Positions 1 to 5,709 of a stretch of 8,021 nucleotides of DNA are shown here, piece after piece. Source of the stretch: Mailhella sp. (lineage in GTDB: Bacteria > Desulfobacterota > Desulfovibrionia > Desulfovibrionales > Desulfovibrionaceae). The position numbers and the translations under genes were made by a program. Within the stretch, counting starts at the first letter, position 1; each line of letters starts with the position of its first letter. The DNA lies in contig JAHHTE010000093.1 of the NCBI GenBank assembly GCA_020024815.1, forward strand, positions 1 through 8,021. The letters are read 5' to 3'. The notes beneath the pieces are model-generated. The model saw only the letters and a list, made by a program, of their open reading frames with translations, did no database searches and was not told the origin of the DNA.

Positions 1-25
1 AATTAAAAGTTTTTGAAAGGGGGTG

Positions 26-60
26 TTAGGGGGAAAACTTTTGCAAAAGTTTTCCCCTAA
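26..60 (-). terminator. Palindromic hairpin closing the cofactor operon (dispersed repeat copy 1)
   Basis: Positions 30-57 are a perfect 28-nt palindrome (GGGGAAAACTTTTG and its complement), extended on both sides by TTA/TAA pairs with one bulged base. It begins 13 nt after the stop codon of the last operon gene. On the minus strand it is followed by a C-rich stretch and CAAAAACTTTTAA (about 5-29), the same arrangement as the copies at 5502 and 7967. No U-tract follows the stem, so it is not a classical intrinsic terminator. The role in 3'-end formation is inferred from position and stem strength. Confidence 0.6.
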
Positions 61-72
61 AAAAATAAAAAA

Positions 73-504
73 TTAAACTAAAATCTCCATTTCATCACCA
101 ACAGCGATTTCTCCACCTTTAATAATTTTTGCAAACACACCTTCACGGGGCATAATACAGTCCCCCATTTTTTGGAAAATTTCACACCCATGATGACATT
201 CTTTACCAATTTGTGTCATTTCTAAAATAACATCATTGCATTTAAAACGTGTTCCAACAGGTAAATTTTTAAAATCTATACCTGATACAACAATATTTTC
301 ACCAAAAGCACCGTCATTTACTTCTGCACCTTTGGCACGAAAAGCTTCAATTTTTTCATAGGATAAAAGACTTACTTGTCTATGCCATTTTCCTGCATGA
401 GCATCATTTTCAATACCAAAATCTTCTACAAGTTTAACTTTACCTACATTATGCTTTTGTACACCACGAACTTCACTTATATTAGTTGAAATAACCTTAC
501 CCAT
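73..504 (-). CDS. MOSC-domain protein, probable pterin-cofactor sulfur-handling protein
   Basis: A 143-residue stand-alone MOSC domain. Visible family motifs are HAGKWHRQVSLL (36-47), GAFGENI (65-71), and the late block CIMPREGVF (116-124) followed by GGEIAVGDE. Cys116 is the conserved MOSC cysteine; Cys103 and Cys107 lie close by. MOSC domains occur in Moco sulfurases and related proteins and are thought to carry sulfur or bind the molybdenum/tungsten pterin. The short single-domain form matches bacterial proteins found beside moaA, moaC and mogA. The start is supported by AGGAG five nt upstream, which overlaps the TAG stop of mogA and implies coupled translation. It is the last gene of the operon. 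Its exact reaction cannot be read from sequence; cofactor maturation or transfer for the AOR is inferred from context. Confidence 0.88.
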   Translation of the reverse strand: MGKVISTNISEVRGVQKHNVGKVKLVEDFGIENDAHAGKWHRQVSLLSYEKIEAFRAKGAEVNDGAFGENIVVSGIDFKNLPVGTRFKCNDVILEMTQIGKECHHGCEIFQKMGDCIMPREGVFAKIIKGGEIAVGDEMEILV

Positions 505-512
505 AAAAACTC

Positions 513-1004
513 CTATTTTCTTGCACAGTTAGACGCTTCACTTAATAAAATCTCTAAACCGTGATTTAATTCTGTTATAATATATTCTAAACATTCACGC
601 ACAGCCTTTGGCGAACCTGGCATATTAATGATAAGTGTAGTTTTTCTAATACCTGCTGTTGCTCGTGAAAGCATAGCACGTTTTGTAAATTGCATACTAT
701 ATGCTCGCATTGCTTCTGGAATACCGGGAACAATGCGTTCTGTAATAGCAAGCGTTGCCTCTGGCATAACATCACGAGGAGAAAAACCTGTACCACCTGT
801 TGTTAATATCAAATCAGCTTCATTGTTATCACAAATTTCTTGCATTGCTTGACTTAACATTGCCTTATCATCAGGCAACAAGATTTTTTTTACAACCTGA
901 TAACCTTGTTTTCCAACAATTTCCTCAATAACAGGTGCACTTAAATCTTCTCTATTTCCATTATATCCACTATCACTTGCTGTAATAATTGCAACTCTTT
1001 TCAT
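513..1004 (-). CDS. mogA: MogA/MoaB-family molybdopterin adenylyltransferase
   Basis: A 163-residue protein of the MoCF_biosynth fold. It shows the signature TTGGTGFSPRDVMPEAT (68-84), with the acidic residue Asp78 in the RDV segment that is essential in MogA, and the second signature NMPGSPKAV (127-135). The family binds molybdopterin and adenylates it with ATP, giving MPT-AMP for later metal insertion by MoeA. Length and the SRATAGI segment (113-119) suit the small MogA/MoaB group; whether it behaves as MogA or MoaB cannot be settled by eye. In archaea and anaerobes, MoaB-type proteins serve the tungsten cofactor. The ATG directly abuts the TAA of moaA, and its SD is the GGAGGA that encodes the last two glycines of MoaA, so translation is almost certainly coupled. 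Confidence 0.92.
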   Translation of the reverse strand: MKRVAIITASDSGYNGNREDLSAPVIEEIVGKQGYQVVKKILLPDDKAMLSQAMQEICDNNEADLILTTGGTGFSPRDVMPEATLAITERIVPGIPEAMRAYSMQFTKRAMLSRATAGIRKTTLIINMPGSPKAVRECLEYIITELNHGLEILLSEASNCARK

Positions 1005-1979
1005 TTATCCTCCAATAGCAGACATTGTTGCTTGTTCTTCACTTTCAATACTTTTATCTAAAAAACTATGTTCTAAGGGCTTTGCCATAATAGCTTTTTC
1101 AATAGCCATTTTTATTTGTTCATCACTTGCACCACTTCTTAATAATGCTCGTAAATCAACACCAAAATCATATTGTAAACAAGTCTTAAGATACCCAGTA
1201 CAGGTTAAACGTATTCTATTACATTCATGGCAAAACTTATGAGAAATAGCACTAATAAAACCTATTTTTCCTTGAAAACCATCTAAAGAATAATAATGAC
1301 TTGGTCCATTCCCTAGTTTTTGCTCAAAAGGTTTCATTTTACCATACACACTTTCAATTTGTTGTTTTATTTGGTCTTCTCCTAAAAATTGGAAAAGTTT
1401 TCCAAAACCAATAGGCATAACTTCAATAAATCGTATATGTACATTATTCTCTTTTGCAATACCTACAAGGTCTATAATATTTTGCTTTGAGGTATCAAAA
1501 GGAACACAATTTAATTTTATATTTAAATCTTTATGAGTTAAAACTTTTTGTAAAGCTTTTTTAACTGTTTCAACATCACCAATGCGTGTAATACGTTTAA
1601 ATTCTTCTGCATTTAATGTATCAAGACTAATATTAATACCATCAATTTTTGCTTCAACTAATTCATCAAGATATTTTTCTAAAAGCACACCATTTGTTGT
1701 AAGTGTAACTTGTTTAATACCTTCAATATTTTTTATACCACGAATTAAATCTAATGCGTCTTTTCTAACTAATGCTTCGCCACCAGTAATTTTTATTTTA
1801 CTAATACCTATACTTTCAAAAATTCTACATAAACGAATAATTTCTTCATAACGCAAAATATCATCACATTTACAAAGCTCAATGCCTTCTTGTGGCATAC
1901 AATACATACATCGCAAATTACATCTATCTGTAATTGAAATTCTAATATAATCTATTGTCCTACCATAACGGTCTTGCAT
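1005..1979 (-). CDS. moaA: GTP 3',8-cyclase MoaA (radical SAM)
   Basis: A 324-residue radical SAM enzyme of the usual MoaA length. It catalyses the first step of pterin-cofactor synthesis, converting GTP to (8S)-3',8-cyclo-7,8-dihydroguanosine triphosphate, which MoaC then rearranges. The N-terminal cluster motif is Cys20, Cys24 and Cys27 (CNLRCMYC), and the SAM-binding GGE is at 66-68. The second 4Fe-4S cluster, which binds GTP, has ligands Cys250, Cys253 and Cys267 in the expected C-x2-C-x13-C pattern. The protein ends in the essential Gly-Gly (323-324). No key residue is missing. GGAGAG lies a few nt before the ATG, and only 2 nt separate it from the moaC stop. Cytoplasmic and oxygen-sensitive, as expected in an anaerobe. 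Confidence 0.97.
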   Translation of the reverse strand: MQDRYGRTIDYIRISITDRCNLRCMYCMPQEGIELCKCDDILRYEEIIRLCRIFESIGISKIKITGGEALVRKDALDLIRGIKNIEGIKQVTLTTNGVLLEKYLDELVEAKIDGINISLDTLNAEEFKRITRIGDVETVKKALQKVLTHKDLNIKLNCVPFDTSKQNIIDLVGIAKENNVHIRFIEVMPIGFGKLFQFLGEDQIKQQIESVYGKMKPFEQKLGNGPSHYYSLDGFQGKIGFISAISHKFCHECNRIRLTCTGYLKTCLQYDFGVDLRALLRSGASDEQIKMAIEKAIMAKPLEHSFLDKSIESEEQATMSAIGG

Positions 1980-1981
1980 TT

Positions 1982-2467
1982 TTACTCTCCGTTAAAATAA
2001 AAATCAGCACTCTTGCCACCATGTTTTTCTACTAAATGAATATCTGTTATTATCATTCTTTTATCAATGGCTTTACACATATCATAAATAGTTAATAAAG
2101 CAATATTCACCCCTGTTAAGGCTTCCATTTCTACCCCTGTTTTTCCTTCCATTTTCACAGTACATAAAACTTTTATGATAGAATTTTCTTCATCAATTTC
2201 AAAATCAATAGCACTTTTTGAAATCAAAAGAGGGTGGCACATAGGAATAAGATTTGCAGTTTGTTTTACTGCCATAATCCCAGCCACACGAGCAACACCC
2301 AATACATCGCCTTTTTTTGTTGTTTGTGATTTTATAGCTTGAATAATTTCTTTATTACAACAAATTTTTCCTTCTGCAATGGCTGTTCTTGTTGTAATTT
2401 TTTTTTCTGTAACATCAACCATAATGGCATTGCCACTTTTATCAAAATGTGTAAAACCGTTACTCAC
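1982..2467 (-). CDS. moaC: Cyclic pyranopterin monophosphate synthase MoaC
   Basis: A 161-residue protein, the normal MoaC length, converting the MoaA product to cyclic pyranopterin monophosphate. Residues matching the E. coli active site are Lys51, His78 (in CHPL), Glu113/Glu115 (VEMEALTGV), Asp129 and Lys132 (YDMCKAIDKR). The opening MVDVTEK (16-22) and late LVEKHGGKS (145-153) are typical. The start codon is GTG: AAGGAG at 2473-2478 lies 5 nt upstream, whereas the nearby ATG at 2467-2469 is out of frame and is followed at once by TGA. Two nt separate the start from the stop of the E1-like gene and 2 nt separate the stop from moaA, so this is a central gene of the operon. Confidence 0.97.
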   Translation of the reverse strand: MSNGFTHFDKSGNAIMVDVTEKKITTRTAIAEGKICCNKEIIQAIKSQTTKKGDVLGVARVAGIMAVKQTANLIPMCHPLLISKSAIDFEIDEENSIIKVLCTVKMEGKTGVEMEALTGVNIALLTIYDMCKAIDKRMIITDIHLVEKHGGKSADFYFNGE

Positions 2468-2469
2468 AT

Positions 2470-3177
2470 TTACTCCTTATGCATCATGCATTCATTTTTT
2501 TCTGGAATATTAATAATTTCAATTTCTTGTTTTTTTGCATCATATTCTAAAATTTTTCCAAATAACACACCTTCAATATTAAGCAAAACTTTTATACATT
2601 CCAAAGCTTGTAAAGAACCAATAATTCCAGCAACAGCACCAAGTACAGGAATTTCCTTTTTATCTTTACTATCAAAATATCCCATACAATTCAAACAAGG
2701 AAAACCTTTTTTAATTGTTGTTACAAAACCATAAAAACCTTCTATCCCTGCTTCAACTAAAGGAATATTTAACTTTAAACAAGCATTATAAATAATTTTT
2801 CTTGTTTGGATATTATCAATACAATCTACTATAATATCAAAATCTTGTATTGTTTCTTCAATATTTTCTTCAGTAATTTTTTTTGCATGCCCATGTATTA
2901 TAATTTCAGTATTCATTAATCGTAATTTACGTTCAGCAACATGAGCTTTATAGGAATCTATATCATGATCATTATATAAAAATTGTCGATTTAAATTCGT
3001 AATTGATACAGTATCCATATCTAAAATTTCTAAATATCCAATTCCAGCTTCTGTTAAATACGTTATACAAGGACAACCAAGCCCCCCAGCACCAATAACT
3101 AATACTTTTGCTTTTTGTAATTTTTCTTGTCCTTTTTCGCCTATTTCAGCTAATGCAATTTGCCTTGTATACCGCAT
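2470..3177 (-). CDS. MoeB/ThiF/HesA-type E1-like adenylyltransferase acting on MoaD
   Basis: A 235-residue ubiquitin-activating-type enzyme. It has the nucleotide loop GAGGLG (29-34), acidic residues Asp53/Asp55, NLNRQF (61-66) with Arg64, Lys77, and DCIDN (118-122) with Asp121, all matching the MoeB/ThiF ATP site. The likely reaction is ATP-dependent adenylation of the MoaD C-terminal glycine ahead of thiocarboxylate formation; moaD lies directly upstream, 20 nt away. AAGGAG is 7 nt before the ATG. It differs from E. coli MoeB: only one CxxC zinc pair (Cys161, Cys164) is present, the C-terminal pair is reduced to a lone Cys230, and the segment before VLGAVAGIIGSLQALE (178-193) reads KKEIP where MoeB/ThiF proteins usually carry a cysteine. 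No rhodanese domain is attached. Family certain; partner inferred from position. Confidence 0.9.
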   Translation of the reverse strand: MRYTRQIALAEIGEKGQEKLQKAKVLVIGAGGLGCPCITYLTEAGIGYLEILDMDTVSITNLNRQFLYNDHDIDSYKAHVAERKLRLMNTEIIIHGHAKKITEENIEETIQDFDIIVDCIDNIQTRKIIYNACLKLNIPLVEAGIEGFYGFVTTIKKGFPCLNCMGYFDSKDKKEIPVLGAVAGIIGSLQALECIKVLLNIEGVLFGKILEYDAKKQEIEIINIPEKNECMMHKE

Positions 3178-3197
3178 TTTCTATCTCCTTATAAAAA

Positions 3198-3419
3198 CTA
3201 TCCACCACCAACTGGAGGAAATAAAGCTAAAATATCCCCATCATGTATTTGAGTTTCAGGCTTACTATGAAATCCATTTATTAATAAAGTACTTACTTCA
3301 TCTTCTTGTATTCCTAAATACTCATATACATCATATACAGTATTAAATAATTGAGCATCAAAAAAATAAATTTTTTCTCTATTTTCTCTTAATGTTGCAA
3401 ATAAACGAACTTCAAGCAT
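3198..3419 (-). CDS. moaD: MoaD-type ubiquitin-like sulfur carrier
   Basis: A 73-residue beta-grasp sulfur carrier opening MLEVRLFATLREN and ending PPVGGG, with the terminal Gly-Gly that is adenylated and thiocarboxylated. It supplies sulfur to molybdopterin synthase, where MoaE is the large subunit. An in-frame ATG at 3459-3461 would add 14 residues, but that extension lies inside the terminator-like hairpin at 3432-3469 and does not resemble MoaD. The internal ATG at 3417-3419 has AGGA five nt upstream and gives the family start, so I chose it. The gene sits between aor and the E1-like gene, its expected partner. No moaE is present in the window, so the carrier relies on a distant MoaE or serves a variant synthase. 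Confidence 0.92.
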   Translation of the reverse strand: MLEVRLFATLRENREKIYFFDAQLFNTVYDVYEYLGIQEDEVSTLLINGFHSKPETQIHDGDILALFPPVGGG

Positions 3420-3428
3420 ACATTTCCT

Positions 3429-3469
3429 AAAAAATACCCCCAACCTACTTACGTAGGTCAAGGGTATTT
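3429..3469 (-). terminator. Intrinsic terminator/attenuator between aor and moaD
   Basis: The sequence AAATACCC (3432-3439) pairs with GGGTATTT (3462-3469), and inside it ACCTAC pairs with GTAGGT around a TTAC loop, separated by a small internal loop. Read on the minus strand, the stem runs straight into six T residues (3434-3429) and begins about 11 nt after the aor stop codon. This is the form of a rho-independent terminator. Genes downstream are co-oriented and depend on the same transcript, so partial readthrough is likely. Confidence 0.8.
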
Positions 3470-3480
3470 AATTTTATTTC

Positions 3481-5286
3481 TTAATATTTTTCAACTAAGC
3501 CTAATCTATCGAGTGTTTCTTTTGTTGGGAAAGCATCTTTCCAACCTCGCACTTCATAATATTGTGGTAATGTTACTTTTATTTGACTTACCATACCTTC
3601 AGAAGGTCCATTTACAATAGGTTCTTCTGTTAAACGTTTTGGTAAACGATCATCTTCTGGTTTCATACCTGCTGCTTTATTAAATAAACGTTCTATATTA
3701 TAGATACGTTCTCCAACTTCAAGCAAACCTGCAACATCATAGTTTGTTCCTGTACCTGCATTTAAAAGGTCAGCATATTCTTGAGCCCCTAATGCAAAAG
3801 AAGAGAATAAACATAATCCCATTGAATCAATAACAGCTGTTAAATCTTGGAAAATTTTACACCAAGTAGCTTTTCCTTCTGTTGTAGTTCTATCTAATTG
3901 CTCTGGCAAACCTAAAACTTCAGGAGAAATTAAATATCCACGAACATGACAACCACCACGATTGCTTGTTGCATACGTAATACCAATACCTTGAACAGCA
4001 CGAGCATCATAAGCTGGTAATTCTTGCTTTTTAACACTCATAGAAAATTCAGGGTGTCCGTAGTGTTTACATAATCTATATGAACCATCAGCCATAAGTT
4101 TTGCTAAAGGAGAACTTGCTTCACCCATTCTTTTTGTCCATTCAACAATAGCTTCTGCATTTCCCCAAGCAAGTGGCATACCATCACATTCTTCATCTTT
4201 AATGCAACCATGTTGATAAAGTTCCATAGCTGCTGCAATAGTACAAGGTGTTGAAATAGCATCTAATCCATATTCATTACAGTAAAAATTTGCTTTATCA
4301 ATAGCATTTAAATCTTTCACGCCACAGTTACCACCATAAGCCCAAAGTGGCTCATATTCTGGTCCACCTTTTGCCTCACCGTCAATGGTTACAACACGAC
4401 CACAACCAATAGGACATCGATGGCAATAATTATTTTTTACTAAATATTTTTCTTTTAATGTTTCACCTGATGTTTCATCTGCTTCAGGAAAATAACTTTC
4501 TTGCCAATTCTTTGTTGGAAATGCTCCTGTATTATTAATAATATTAACAAGTACAGCTGTTCCATAAGTAGGTAAACCTGCATGAGTTACAGCATTTTCT
4601 TTAATTTTTTTCAAACTATTAGCCATTGCTGTTTTTAATTTTGCTGCATCATGAGGCTCAACAGTATTTTTTGTTGCTGTTACAGTAATAGCTTTTAAAT
4701 TTTTAGAACCCATTACAGCACCAACACCACTTCTACCTGCTGCACGGTCTTTATCATTCATAATTGCAGCAAGAAGGGATAAATGCTCACCAGCTGGTCC
4801 AATATTTAAAACAGAAGCTTTTTCATGTACTTTTTTGAAAGCTGCATCAGCTTCTTCACTAAGCATACCCACATATTCATCAGCAGGTAAAATTTCAATT
4901 TTATCATCAACAATATTGATATAAACCCAAGAATCAGCCTTGCCTTCTACAATAAGAGCTTCCCAACCAGCATATTTTAATTTAGCTCCCCAAATTCCAC
5001 CAGAATTTGAACTTGCAATCATACCAGTTAAAGGAGATTTTGTTACAACCATATAACGACCAGATGTAGGAGAAGCTGTTCCTGTCATTGCACCTGTGAT
5101 ATAAATAAGCTTATTATCACTTGATAATGGATCAACTGTTGCAATACCTTCATCATACAGCATTGCCGTACCAAGACCACGACCACCAATAAATTTTTGT
5201 GCTAATTCGTAGTCCAAATTTTCTACTTTCACTTCACGTGTAGTAAGATTTATACGAGCGATTTTACCCATATAAGAAGATTTCAT
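3481..5286 (-). CDS. aor: Tungsten-type aldehyde:ferredoxin oxidoreductase
   Basis: A 601-residue protein, close to the 605 of Pyrococcus furiosus AOR, oxidising aldehydes to carboxylates and passing electrons to ferredoxin (or the reverse). The N-terminal pterin-binding domain has GGRGLGTAMLYDE (34-46), SPTSGRYMVVTKSPLTG (72-88) and SGGIWGAKLKYAG (95-107). The 4Fe-4S ligands are Cys288, Cys291 and Cys295 (CHRCPIGC) plus Cys492 in DSMGLC, nearly the same numbering as P. furiosus (288, 291, 295, 494). Glu312 and His447 (GGCHVRG) fall at the positions of active-site Glu313 and His448. The ATG has GGAGG six nt upstream; Met6 lacks an SD. No signal peptide, so cytoplasmic. It is the first gene of the operon behind a Moco/Tuco-type riboswitch. 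Substrate unknown; tungsten is inferred from family. Confidence 0.95.
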   Translation of the reverse strand: MKSSYMGKIARINLTTREVKVENLDYELAQKFIGGRGLGTAMLYDEGIATVDPLSSDNKLIYITGAMTGTASPTSGRYMVVTKSPLTGMIASSNSGGIWGAKLKYAGWEALIVEGKADSWVYINIVDDKIEILPADEYVGMLSEEADAAFKKVHEKASVLNIGPAGEHLSLLAAIMNDKDRAAGRSGVGAVMGSKNLKAITVTATKNTVEPHDAAKLKTAMANSLKKIKENAVTHAGLPTYGTAVLVNIINNTGAFPTKNWQESYFPEADETSGETLKEKYLVKNNYCHRCPIGCGRVVTIDGEAKGGPEYEPLWAYGGNCGVKDLNAIDKANFYCNEYGLDAISTPCTIAAAMELYQHGCIKDEECDGMPLAWGNAEAIVEWTKRMGEASSPLAKLMADGSYRLCKHYGHPEFSMSVKKQELPAYDARAVQGIGITYATSNRGGCHVRGYLISPEVLGLPEQLDRTTTEGKATWCKIFQDLTAVIDSMGLCLFSSFALGAQEYADLLNAGTGTNYDVAGLLEVGERIYNIERLFNKAAGMKPEDDRLPKRLTEEPIVNGPSEGMVSQIKVTLPQYYEVRGWKDAFPTKETLDRLGLVEKY

Positions 5287-5308
5287 ACTATACCTCCAAT
5301 GTAGTATG
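5284..5308 (-). promoter_or_regulatory. Hairpin enclosing the aor SD and start codon
   Basis: On the minus strand CATACTA (5308-5302) is perfectly complementary to TAGTATG (5290-5284), giving a 7-bp stem whose 11-nt loop carries the SD GGAGG (5297-5293) and whose 3' arm ends in the aor ATG. It begins 12 nt after the riboswitch P1 helix ends. Position and structure suggest a translational expression platform; no U-tract follows, so transcription termination here is unlikely. The stem is A/U-rich and modest in strength. Control by the aptamer is inference. Confidence 0.55.
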
Positions 5309-5320
5309 GTTATTTATATG

Positions 5321-5414
5321 GAATAAATCTTTCCAGAGGTGGGAGGCACTAAAAGAAAATGGTTAGCACCCAATGGACTATCTCCATAATTTTCTAGATA
5401 GTCTCGATTTATTC
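5321..5414 (-). promoter_or_regulatory. Moco/Tuco-type riboswitch aptamer in the aor leader
   Basis: The minus-strand leader contains GCCTCCCACCTCTGGAAAG (5347-5329), which closely resembles the most conserved block of the MOCO RNA motif, as in the E. coli moaA leader (GCCTCCCGTATCTGGAAAG, from memory). It is framed by a perfect 9-bp closing helix: GAATAAATC (5414-5406) with GATTTATTC (5329-5321). Inside are an 8-bp hairpin, GACTATCT/AGATAGTC (5403-5396 with 5383-5376), and an 8-bp hairpin with two wobble pairs, GGTGCTAA/TTAGTGCC (5370-5363 with 5352-5345), which leads into the conserved CCTCCC. At 94 nt the aptamer is compact, with fewer helices than the E. coli form; short forms have been proposed to sense the tungsten cofactor. 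Its place before an AOR and the cofactor genes fits. The fold is by eye. Confidence 0.87.
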
Positions 5415-5432
5415 AAAAATACGGTAACAAAT

Positions 5433-5461
5433 ATCTAAGACTTATTCAATAGGTTTGACAA
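5433..5461 (-). promoter_or_regulatory. Predicted sigma70-type promoter of the aor operon
   Basis: On the minus strand TTGTCA (5461-5456) is followed after exactly 17 nt by TTAGAT (5438-5433). Transcription would start near 5425, about 10 nt before the riboswitch P1 helix, so the whole aptamer would be on the transcript. The -10 box is imperfect; TAGATA one base further downstream is an alternative. Confidence 0.6.
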
Positions 5462-5491
5462 AATATTCTTTTTTTTAAACTAGAATATTTT
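5460..5491. repeat. 10-bp inverted repeat overlapping the aor -35 box
   Basis: AAAATATTCT (5460-5469) and AGAATATTTT (5482-5491) are perfect inverted copies separated by 12 nt, mostly T on the plus strand. The promoter-proximal half-site shares two bases with the predicted -35 element, so it could be an operator for a dimeric regulator. An AT-rich hairpin of no function is the alternative. I recognise no known operator consensus. Confidence 0.4.
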
Positions 5492-5501
5492 ATATTTTTT
5501 C

Positions 5502-5560
5502 TTGAGAGGGGAACTTTTGAAAAAGTTCTCCTCTCAAACTCTCCCCTCAAAACTTTTTAA
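5502..5560 (+). repeat. Dispersed hairpin repeat, copy 2 (arm-arm-third arm form)
   Basis: TTGAGAGGGGAACTTTT (5502-5518) pairs with AAAAGTTCTCCTCTCAA (5521-5537) over 17 positions with one G-U on the plus-strand RNA. A third segment, CTCCCCTCAAAACTTTTTAA (5541-5560), repeats the 3' arm theme and could pair with the first arm instead. The same three-part layout occurs at 7967 in the same orientation and at the window start in reverse. It lies between the promoter-distal end of the aor leader and the EVE gene terminator region. Confidence 0.75.
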
Positions 5561-5563
5561 CCC

Positions 5564-5599
5564 AAAAGCTCTTTTGTATACAAAAGAGCTTTTGTTTTT
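5564..5599. terminator. 30-bp perfect palindrome, probable terminator of the EVE gene
   Basis: Positions 5564-5593 are a perfect palindrome: AAAAGCTCTTTT, GTATAC, AAAAGAGCTTTT. On the plus strand it is followed by GTTTTT (5594-5599); on the minus strand the stem ends in TTTT and then GGG. It lies about 110 nt past the stop of the EVE-domain gene and upstream of the aor promoter, so insulating the two minus-strand units is the natural role. The stronger T-run is in the plus direction, where no gene is seen upstream. Confidence 0.6.
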
Positions 5600-5709
5600 C
5601 TATGTAAAAAATAAGATAAATAATAAAATACGATAACAATATAAAATGTATTTCTAAATTATATACAATTATTATACTTCATTAACAATTATTATGGAAA
5701 CATCACTCT

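Noticed and set aside
587..796. Open frame of 69 codons on the minus strand
   Set aside because: It lies inside mogA in another frame, has low-complexity composition, and no ribosome site or family resemblance.
628..852. Open frame of 74 codons on the plus strand
   Set aside because: Antisense to mogA, whose motifs are unambiguous; no sign of a real protein.
1582..1851. Open frame of 89 codons on the plus strand
   Set aside because: Antisense to moaA; its hydrophobic look comes from the complement of A-rich codons.
2339..2734. Open frame of 131 codons on the plus strand
   Set aside because: Crosses the moaC and E1-like gene boundary in antisense; both genes are well supported and intact.
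5665..5695. Direct repeat ACAATTATTAT at 5665-5675 and 5685-5695, exactly 20 nt apart, with a TTGTTA-17-TATATA promoter-like match on the minus strand
   Set aside because: In DNA this AT-rich such matches are expected by chance, and the palindrome and repeat at 5502-5599 would separate this promoter from aor.
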